Assembly: GCA_030847615.1 (NCBI GenBank)
Contig: JAUMIR010000001.1
Span: 287,888,187 to 287,952,186, forward strand
Length of the DNA stretch: 64,000 nt
Source of the DNA: Gambelia wislizenii
Taxonomy: Eukaryota > Chordata > Lepidosauria > Squamata > Crotaphytidae
Direction of reading: 5' to 3'
In this document: positions 56,111 through 64,000 of the stretch, in pieces
Numbering within the stretch: position 1 is the first letter of the stretch
How the letters are laid out: each line of letters starts with the position of its first letter
Position numbers and translations under genes: made by a program
Notes under the pieces: generated by a model
Databases searched by the model: none
Told to the model about the DNA's origin: nothing
The model's input: the letters and a program-made list of their open reading frames with translations, nothing else

Positions 56111-57784
56111 AAAACTAACTGAGATCTTGATGAAATAGCCTTAAATTTTAAGGCAAACGGATGTCATGGAGGCAAACTATCCCAGTGAAATCCTGTGGAG
56201 CAGAAGTTTAAGTGCCTGACTCCAGTGGCTGTGTCAAGGCTAGCTGCAATAGCTAAAAATAATGTACAGTTGCCTTACACTGTGGAATAAGACATGATTT
56301 TAAATGATTCTATTACAGAGGAGTAATACTATGGAACATTTTGCTCCTGGCGTGAGTTGTATGGAATAGCTTGTGTTTAATAAAAATGTGGGCAGCAAAC
56401 CAGTTGGGTTTAAAGAGAAATATAAAATTGGTAAGCTTTTCTCGATGAACATTTTCCCAGAATCCCTTTCTGCGGGTGAGGAAAGAGAAAAGAGAGAGAA
56501 GGTGTTTGAACTAGCATTCTTCAAAGTTATCTTGGACAATCTGCAGGAGAAGGTTATAACATCTGTAGTTCTTGTATGGGGGGGTTGCTGCTCACAGCAC
56601 TCCTGCTGATGAATGGTTTGGGCTGGAATGTTTGAGAAAAGCAGATGAAAATCAAGCAGCTCCCAATTTCACTGACTCTCTTCCCCCACCCTGCCCCTTG
56701 CAAGGTACAAGGCATTTGGGCCTTTTAATTGGGCTTGAAGGCCTTTTGTGAAACTCTTGCTTTTGACAATGGGCAAAACAGCTTGCATATTATTGTCCTT
56801 TCCTATAGTGTCCAGGAGTGATAATGGGTTAGATCCAGATTTCCTTAAAGTCCTGCATGAATAGAAGGGTTCCTTCCATCTGTAAGCAGTCTGATCCAGT
56901 TGAAGAATCTCATTGGAATAATGAAGGCACAGACAGTGTTTGCTGATCCCTTCCTTCCCTGAAGTCCCCTGACCCTTAAAATTTGCACAGGAAGGTTTGG
57001 GGATCTTTTTCCAAATCCACTGTGTGAAAAGTGGTACTTGGAACTGTAGAGGGAAAGGGTGGAACCAGCCCTACCATTAGGCAGAATGAAGTAGATGGTT
57101 GGACTATTTTGGAAGTTTCAACTGATACTGATTGATTTCTTATAAAGTGATAGAAATTCAAAAGCCAAAAAGGGTATAGATAAGAAAGTAAAACTGGGAA
57201 GAGTTAAATCCTGTGGTCTAGTAGAGCCAAGGTTCAGAGAGGCAGAGCACTGGGACATTTTGAGCAGCAGGGACATGCAATCCTCTTAGTACCTGCATTG
57301 GAAGACTGAGCTTTCCCAGGAACAATGTTTTATGATGAATTGTCGCCATTGTCATCCAAGGTGTTTTGGGGTGGTTTGGTCTTGAATTGGCAGTGAAGAC
57401 CCATTAGCTTTACGAAACACTTATCCTGATCAAGGAACAGAAGCTTCTAGAACTGGTCTGTTGATATAGATGAATATAGCTGCTTGCACTTGAATCTTCC
57501 TGAGGGTGCAAATGTTATCATGAGCAGGTTAAACTGCAGAAATAACACCAGTGAAGTGTTTAAATGGCTTTTTCAAAAGAGGTAGATGGAGCAGAAGAAT
57601 AGCAATGGCTATTAGTCATGGTAGTACCACAGCTTGGGTTACCTGGTGTTTGGGATGAGTGGTGTTGTGGTAAATGCTGTTTCAGGATGTCAAAATTGCT
57701 CATGAGGGCTTTCTCAGTGGCTGCTCTGAAGCTGTGGAACTCCTTTCCAAGGAAGGATATGCTGATCCCCTCCCTTGCTATCTG
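56111..57784. other. Unassigned DNA
   Basis: No feature I can support. Confidence 0.4.
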
Positions 57785-58020
57785 TTGCTATTATTGTTTG
57801 CCATCAAGTCAGTCTTGACTTATGGTAACCCTAGGAATTAAAATCTCCAGTCATCAACAGCCCTGCTCAGGCCTTACAACCTCAGGGTTGTGGCTTCCTT
57901 GACTGAATCTATAAATCTGTAATATGTCCTTTTCCTACAGCCTTCCACTCTACTCATTTCAGTTATGTTGTCCAAGACTATGTCCAAAGTATTCTTTGCT
58001 ATCCTATTGGTAGGCCAAGA
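57785..58020 (-). mobile_element. BovB-like LINE 3' end fragment
   Basis: TTGCCATCAAGTCAGTCTTG, CTTATGGTAACCCTAGG and TTGTGGCTTCCTTGACTG, then a C-terminal coding remnant in reverse (TTCCTACAGCCTTCC). It matches 22290-22430 and extends further. Confidence 0.75.
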
Positions 58021-58149
58021 CTGCTTTATTTCGGGAGCCTTTGAGGCAGAGCTCTTTAACAAGGGAGGTATTGCTATGCCTCTTCTTTATCTGCTTCTGA
58101 AATTGTTGTTCATTTCCATTGGGTACCCTAATATTTCAGGGTTTCTAAT

Positions 58150-58365
58150 CATCTTGAGGTCTAAATACATTAAAGGCACCAGATTCTAAGCACTTAGTAC
58201 TTGGATGGGATAACACCAATGACTACCAGGTGCTGTAGGATATAGTTCAGGGGAAGGAATTGGCAAAATCACCTCTGAGGATTCCTTGCCTTAAAAAAAT
58301 GAAATTAATGGGGTCCCCATAAGTCAACAGGCAACTTGAAGGCACATACACAGAGAGACAAGCAT
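58150..58365 (+). mobile_element. 5S-rRNA-derived SINE with RTE-like tail
   Basis: CTAAGCACTTAGTACTTGG, ATGGGATAACACC, CTACCAGGTGCTGTAGG, AATTGGCAAAATCACCTCTG, the tail GGGGTCCCCATAAGTCAACAGG, AACTTGAAGGCACATACAC. The 5S-like part GTACTTGGATGGGA is the clearest in the window, though CTAAGCAGGGT is lost. Confidence 0.9.
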
Positions 58366-58490
58366 GTCGAGAGTCTCCATGTGTTGAGGAGGCACTTCAG
58401 ACTGTTACTCTCCATGTGTTCAGAGCAATGACAGCAAGGGCTGTTACTACTGTGCTCCTGCTCCTTGTGTTTTCAATTTAATCCCTAATG

Positions 58491-58868
58491 CAGTGGTTCT
58501 TAACCTTTTCTTTATCAGGGAAGCCCTTGAAATATATTTTGTTGGCATGGACCCCCAAGACTTAACTCAACCAAATACTAATACTAATACTAATACTACT
58601 AATAATAATACAATTGCACCATCCAGTAAACCTTCCCTCAGAGGCACTGGAGGGGGAGAGAAGACTTTTCTCTTGCTTCTTTCTTCAAGTTTGTGGATGT
58701 GAATTGAATGACAATGCACAGGCCAAGCCAGCCAGCCAGCCTTTGCTTTGGCTCCTGTCACATGACCACTCCACTGCAGGGAGGAGGTGGGCCAAGCACC
58801 CTTCAAGCCTTTGTGGACCCCCTGTGAGAATATCACGATCCCCTGGGGTCTCTGGTTAAGAACCACTG
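58491..58868. mobile_element. hAT non-autonomous element, copy C (378 bp)
   Basis: Ends CAGTGGTTCTTAACC and GGTTAAGAACCACTG are perfectly inverted. CCCTAATG (58483-58490) and CGCTAATG (58869-58876) form an 8-bp duplication with one change. An (AATACT)n stretch lies near 58573-58610. Confidence 0.95.
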
Positions 58869-58878
58869 CGCTAATGCA

Positions 58879-59250
58879 TACCCTCCAACACTTCACAGGT
58901 CAAAACTGGGGCATGTGGTTAAGCCACATCGGAGTGTGGTCAAGATAACAGAAGTTCTTAATGAGGAAACATACACAAGCCAGGAGAGGCTGTACCAACT
59001 TGCTTTTGCCTGAACCTACTGGGAAGGGCAAGATCCACTCCCTTCTCTCCTCTCCCCCCTGTTGAGTTAAATGAGTGTTTTCCCACACTGAACTTCCTTT
59101 ACAACAGCCCAATACGTACCAAGGTGAGAACAAAGGGAGAAAGGAGGAGGAGGAGAGAAAAACCAGAGCATTTTTAAAGCAGCTGAAAAAGTGGAACAAC
59201 AGAGGATTCATCAGGATTGTCCGGGCCAAATTTTGACAGTTGGAAGGCTA
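58879..59250 (-). mobile_element. TACCCTCCAAC-type DNA element, copy 3 (372 bp, uninterrupted)
   Basis: Ends TACCCTCCAACACTTCACAGG and TTTTGACAGTTGGAAGGCTA. The interior ACTTGCTTTTGCCTGAACC and TTTAAAGCAGCTGAAAAAG are the reverse of copies 1 and 2. It begins two bases after the TSD of the hAT copy before it. Confidence 0.75.
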
Positions 59251-61063
59251 CCAAGTTAGATGAGCAATATTTTAACATTGATTTCAGATGGACTAAAATG
59301 TGACAAAAGTTACTCTGGGTCCAGCCCATTGTTATTAGTAACATGATGAAATGATCACAGGTTAATGATCTGTGGAGAATTCTTTTTTTCCAGCCAGCAT
59401 GCATCTTTTTTCCAACTATCAGCAAGAGACAAGTTTGCCTGAAGCAGAAATTAGCAAGCATTAGCAAAAACATCTCTGCTCAGCAAAAGTCCACATCATC
59501 TCACTTTTGGTTTTTTGTTTTTTTTTAATAAAAAGAATTTCCTCCCTCCCCCCCCCAAAAAAGCTATCGTCTTTAAGGTGTTAAAATGGGAAAATTGTAC
59601 TGCACAGCATGATTCCAATATTCAGGATGAACATAAAAGATTGGAATTACTCTGAGTAGAAGTTGCATTAGCATTGCACCCTAATTAAGCTTACCTAAGC
59701 AGTGACAGTATATTTTGGTGAATTTGGAGAAAGGGAGTGCTTTGTTGTGTAATTAAGTACAGTAGGTCAACGTGCAATGTTGGCAGTGTTATTTTCCGGT
59801 GTAAGGAGCAATGGGTGTTGTCATCAGCTGCCCGAGCATTAATTGCTAGCTGGGAAAGGAGATGAATATGGGGAATGGTTTAAGTGGTTTTGCATAAATG
59901 CTAGCAACAAGGAAATGGTTTTATGTCTTACTGGTATGCATTTTTAATAATTCCAGGACTGTAGCCTGCCCATAAAGGGGAGAACTGCAACAAAACTAAG
60001 AGTAATAGCTAAACCACACTGGTTGTTTGCAAACTGACCTTGTAGGTTTCCATATGGGAGTTTTCCAATTTATTGCTGCTGATATGAAACAACCCAAAGT
60101 GCTTAGTTTTATTAACTCAACAATTTGCCTGAATGTGGGTTTGCACAAAAGGCAGGAAACAAACAGCACTGAATAAGCATGATTTTTATTTCATGTAGGT
60201 ATCCCATCTTTCCTCCGTGGTGGATCTCGAACCAGCATATTTGGGCTACCCAGACTATGAACCTCTCATCCAGGTACTGATTATGGTGAGAGCATCAAAT
60301 GCCATCAGCCATATAGGAGCCTCTGTGAACACTTGCACCATCATTCTGTTCCTTTTGGCCTCCGTTTCCTGTGCAACAAGAAATTGCTAATTATCATATG
60401 ACTGGGGATGCAGAATGGTTTTCCCCACTCCCTCCCAAGTGAAGGTAGTGTATATGAGAAGCATCCCCGATGGTCACGTCTGCTTGTACATATAAAACCA
60501 GGCAAAAAAGTGTGTGTATGCATGCACATGTGCACAGGGTTGGCTGTTTAAACCAAACGACTTAAAAAAAACACTCCTTTTTTTTTTAATTGACTATTCA
60601 TATGGTGGTGGTTGTTTTTTTTTAAGTCTGGCTATTATTACTATTTTCCAGCCTTTTTACTGAAGCAGCAAAGTCTGTTTGAATTTAAACATTTTAACTT
60701 TAACAGTTCATTGACAGTTCACGGTTAGACCAGTATCTAGGTTCAGTTGCTTCTTTTTAATCATTTTATTTCATAGTGCAAGAAACGCCTTTCAGAAACA
60801 AATCCTTCAATTAACATACGTTCAATCAAAACAACTTGCTTTAAAAGAGCACTTTTAAAAGAACAATTATTAGTTAAGCTAGTGGTCATAATATCTGAAC
60901 TGCATTTTGCTACTTATTTTTCAGATTTATTCCTCTATAGGTTTTAATGCAACCTCCCCCCCCCAAAAAAAAAACTGGTTTAAACAAAACAAAACAAAAC
61001 AAAAAACCTGGTTGATATCACCCTAAAACTGGATTTTTAAAAACCTGTTTTTCCCCCAACCCT
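59251..61063. other. Unassigned DNA with one possible exon
   Basis: Mostly single-copy-looking sequence with C/A runs at 59549, 60957 and an (AAAAC)n tract at 60982-61003. A possible small exon is listed separately. Confidence 0.35.
60200..60274 (+). other. Possible 75-bp exon, more likely a repeat relic
   Basis: TTTCATGTAG precedes and GTACTGATTATGG follows, so the stretch has acceptor and donor dinucleotides and a length of 25 codons that can be read open (starts VSHLSSVV, ends YEPLIQ). No homologue is recognised. Phrases such as TATCCCATCTTTCCTCC also occur in LINE/SINE tails, so repeat origin is the simpler view. Confidence 0.2.
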
Positions 61064-61075
61064 ATGTGTGCACCA

Positions 61076-61614
61076 CAATCCTAAATATACACTGGACTGA
61101 CTATGTGACGAATGTTGCTGTCCTTGAGCAAGCAGGGATCACCAGCATTGAGACCATGATATTGAGAACATAGCTGCACTGGGCAGGGCACGTTTCTAGG
61201 ATGGAGGACCATCGCCTCCCAAAAATACTACTCTACAGTGAACTCACCATGGGTCAGCGTAAGAGGGGCGCTCCAAAAAGACGATACAAGGACTCCCTGA
61301 AACAACATCTCAGGCTTGGCCAAATTGATCACCAACATCGGTCCGCCCTGACCTCACATCGGTAGGCATGGAGACGCACTATCCACAATGCTGCAGCCTT
61401 ATTTGAGAACTCACGCCGAACAAGTCTTGAAGAGAAACGACAACGCAGAAAGAATCACAACCCAGAAACATCACCCAAGGAGACCTTCTGCTGTGCTTTC
61501 TGCAACCGGACCTGTTTATCTCGGATTGGCCTTTTTAGTCATCAGCACGCTTGCAGAAAGCACGGGATGAGTTGTTCCTGAATCTTCATTTGCGAAGAAA
61601 AGCCAGAGAGAGAG
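61076..61614 (+). mobile_element. 5'-truncated LINE, copy 3, with perfect 12-bp TSD
   Basis: ATGTGTGCACCA occurs at 61064-61075 and 61615-61626. The insert matches 12425-12965 closely, including VAVLEQAGITSIE, the basic region and the C-x2-C finger, and ends in a short (AG)n tail. Two stops (for example the TAG in place of a Gln codon near 61171) make it dead. Confidence 0.93.
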
Positions 61615-61671
61615 ATGTGTGCACCATGGGTAAAATTCTCCAGTAAATGCACCATCCAATGTAACTATGAA

Positions 61672-61840
61672 GGAAGGCTCATGATTTAGTGATAGACCCA
61701 TGATTGCATGCCAGAGGCCCCAGGTTCAATCTTGGGCATCTCCAGATAGGGTTAGGAAAGACTCCTGTCAGAAAACCTATAGACCTACTAGTTCCCAGTC
61801 ACTGGGTGCAGTAGTAGAGGACAGTACTGAGCTAGATGGG
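61672..61840 (+). mobile_element. tRNA-derived SINE, third family
   Basis: GGCTCATGATTTAGTGATAG, CCAGGTTCAATCTTGGGC (B box), TCCAGATAGGGTTAGG, AAAGACTCCTGTCAG, GACAGTACTGAGCTAGATGG. Confidence 0.8.
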
Positions 61841-62364
61841 CATTTGTTCCAACTCAACATTAAGAAATTCCACATTGCTTCCAATACTCTTTAAAAAATT
61901 GTCCCTATCCAGCCCAAGCTGTATTGGAGACCCAAGAATCGACACTCATCCACATAGCCCAAAGTTTCTTAGTGGCATGATCAGCAGTGCTAGAAGTGGT
62001 CATCCAATGCACCCAACCAGTTTATCCCAAAGTTCTTTGACTCACATTCATTTTCTGTCTGCATAAAAAATAAAATAAAAATGAAATAATAAAATGACCA
62101 GCTTAGGAGCCAAAGCTTGCAGGGTGAAGCACCAGAACTTTACACACACACACATACACATACACATATCTTCGGAGTACCTCCACTCCCTTTCACCTAA
62201 GCTTCCATGTCTGTGAACTATCCTAGTTGCAATACAAAGGGGCCATCTACATGGAAAAAATTACCCGGGAAGAGACCGGGATGAGCCCTATTGGTCCTCA
62301 CAGTCATCAGAGCAGACACATGCTATTGGGAAGGAGGGGAGGCAACCCCCCCCCAAGTCCATGA

Positions 62365-63185
62365 TTTTCCATCCCACTATTTGTCATGGGTTTTCTTAAA
62401 AAGTGCGGGGAAAACCATAATAATCGTTGTCTGATCAATCAGCAACCATCTCAGATAAAGGGCACACAGCAGAGCTGGATTGTGATTAGTCAGGCCTCAG
62501 AGGGGGCAGACTTGCAAGAGATGCCTTTCAGTTGAGGATCTGCCATTGTTAAACGGCTGCAGTGGCTTCTACGAACGAGTGCCTCGCACCTCTAGCCTCT
62601 GCTTCCTTCCCAGCCACTGTTCCTTCTCCAACCTCCGTGCAACCAGCCTTCCCAGCCTCCACTTCTGCCCCAGCCCCCCACTTTTAACGAGCCTTCCCAG
62701 CCTCATACCTTCCCCAGCCAGCCAGCTAAGAAGCCGAGTTGGGACCATTTGTATTCCTCCTCTGAGACTGACAGCTTGGCCGCTCAGCTGGCAGACCCTC
62801 TCGTCTTCTCCAGTTGACTGACTTGCCCTTCCTCCCCCACAAGCCAAAGCCAAGCAAGCTCAAGAAGTGGCTAGGAAGAGAGCGTGAGCCAGAGGGAGGG
62901 CAAGTCAGTTGCATGGACGAGAAGAGAGGGCCAGCCACCTGAGTGGTCGAGCTGTGAGTCAAGGAGGAAGAACCTGCTCAGCTGCTCAGCTGGCTGACTG
63001 GAGAAGGAACTGAACCTGGGAAGGCTCCTTACGTGGGGGTTGGGACAGAAGTGGAGGCTAAAAAGGGTGGTTGCATGGAGGCTTGGAAGGGAAGCAGAGG
63101 CTGGAGGCAGGGAGGCACAAGATATGTGTAAACAACAAATCTGAGCCTTTACTACCCATGACAAATCATGGGTACAGTGGGTGAC
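62365..63185. repeat. Long inverted repeat, possibly a foldback DNA element
   Basis: Left-arm phrases CATGATTTTCC, TTTGTCATGGG, TCTGCTTCCTTCCCAG, CCAGCCTCCACTTCTG and CCCCCACTTTT are mirrored in reverse at the right: GTGGGGGTTGGG, CAGAAGTGGAGGCT, CTTGGAAGGGAAGCAGA, CCCATGACAAATCATGGG. The arms are imperfect. An end GGGGCCATCTACATGG near 62240 may be the true left terminus. Confidence 0.6.
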
Positions 63186-63554
63186 AGAACTGAGTTCTCT
63201 ATTTCTCACTTCTTCTCAGAATAAAAAATGCTGTGTTGCTGAACCCAAAGTATTTGTGGTGGCTTAGCCCTAAATGGGAAATGGAGACCCATTTGCTTTA
63301 CCTGCTTCTGAAACTGCTAGGACTGCTAGAAATGGCAGCTTGACTATGAGATAAATTAGAATGACACAACGGCCTGTATTTTTGGATTCTTGTTGCTGAA
63401 AGAGGGTGGTGGTGTGGCCTGTCATGGTGCATGGCTGCTGTTTGCTGCTTACTGCATCACTAGTAATACCACAGCATAACTTGGTGGTTACAGGAGGCAA
63501 GGCACTTCCTAAAACTTTGGTTTATCAGTAAATAATACATCTGTGGGTTGTTAT

Positions 63555-63775
63555 GGGACTTCAAATGGACTCCAACTTATGGTGAAGCTTATGGTCATAA
63601 GGTTTTTCTGGCAAGATTTATCCAGAGGAGGCTTACCATTGTTTTCCTCTTAGGCCAAGAGAGAGTGATTACACAAGGGCACACAGTGGATTTCCATGGC
63701 TGAGCAGTGATTTGAACCCTTGTTTCCGAGAATCCTAATCCAACACTCAAACCACTGCACCTTGCTGGTTGTCAA
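63555..63775 (-). mobile_element. tRNA-derived SINE, reverse
   Basis: TATGGTCATAAGGTTTTTCTGG, CAGAGGAGGCTTACCATTG, GGATTTCCATGGCTGAGCAG, TTTGAACCCTTG and CCAACACTCAAACCACTGC are the reverse of the family at 35945. Confidence 0.85.
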
Positions 63776-64000
63776 ATAAGGCTGTATGTATATCCTTTTC
63801 TCTGCTTCACTGTTAAAGGCAAGGAAAATGTTCAGTTTCATTTGGCTATTGAAAATGGACTGCTGGTTTGTTTTTTTGTTTTTGCCAAGCTACATATCCA
63901 TCTTCACTCTTTTCACTGGCATTTGGGGAAAAATTGTGTGATCTCAGTGTTTAAAGAAACCTATTAAGCCATTACAGCCCCCCCCCTCCCTATTCATGGA

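Overview
This window is animal nuclear DNA. The most likely source is a squamate reptile (lizard or snake), judged from the combination of repeats: RTE/BovB, CR1 and L1 LINE fragments, a 5S-rRNA-derived SINE with an RTE-like tail (the kind known from Sauria), tRNA-derived SINEs that share that tail, Tigger-like, hAT and Harbinger-like DNA transposons, and a Ngaro/DIRS-type tyrosine-recombinase retroelement. The species cannot be named from sequence alone. I recognise no host protein-coding gene, no rRNA or functional tRNA gene and no CRISPR array. Every reading frame that resembles a protein is a decayed mobile-element frame. The window is best read as intergenic or long-intron DNA.

Layout. 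1-4 kb: a CR1 ORF2 fragment, a BovB piece holding a nested CR1 end, a nearly identical 297-bp local duplicate of that junction, SINEs, a second CR1 3' end split by a MITE, and a LINE tail. 4-13 kb: hAT elements, hairpin MITEs, an L1 ORF2 C-terminal remnant split by a hAT element, Tigger-like DNA, and a 5'-truncated LINE with an open frame and perfect target-site duplications (12375-12977). 13-27 kb: mostly unassigned DNA with scattered MITEs, a degenerate BovB reverse-transcriptase copy (22.4-24.1 kb) and a perfectly flanked hAT hairpin (26.4 kb). 27-37 kb: MITEs, 5S and tRNA SINEs, a hAT copy. 37.5-38.5 kb: a Tigger-like element that contains a minisatellite of self-complementary units. 39-43 kb: composite nested DNA elements. 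43.5-46.9 kb: a broken Ngaro/DIRS-type element. 47-59 kb: more SINEs, Harbinger-like MITEs, BovB pieces and a Penelope-like terminal fragment with a possible relic hammerhead ribozyme. 59-64 kb: mostly unassigned, plus another LINE copy with a perfect 12-bp TSD and a roughly 0.8-kb inverted repeat.

The main pattern is a family of at least twelve non-autonomous elements ending in variants of GGACTTTATCAGACG / GGACATTTTCAGACG. Nine of them carry a matching or near-matching 3-bp target duplication. Several are near-complete palindromes. The family covers about 4.8 kb of the window, and no transposase source is present. The terminal and TSD signature fits the PIF/Harbinger superfamily (inference).
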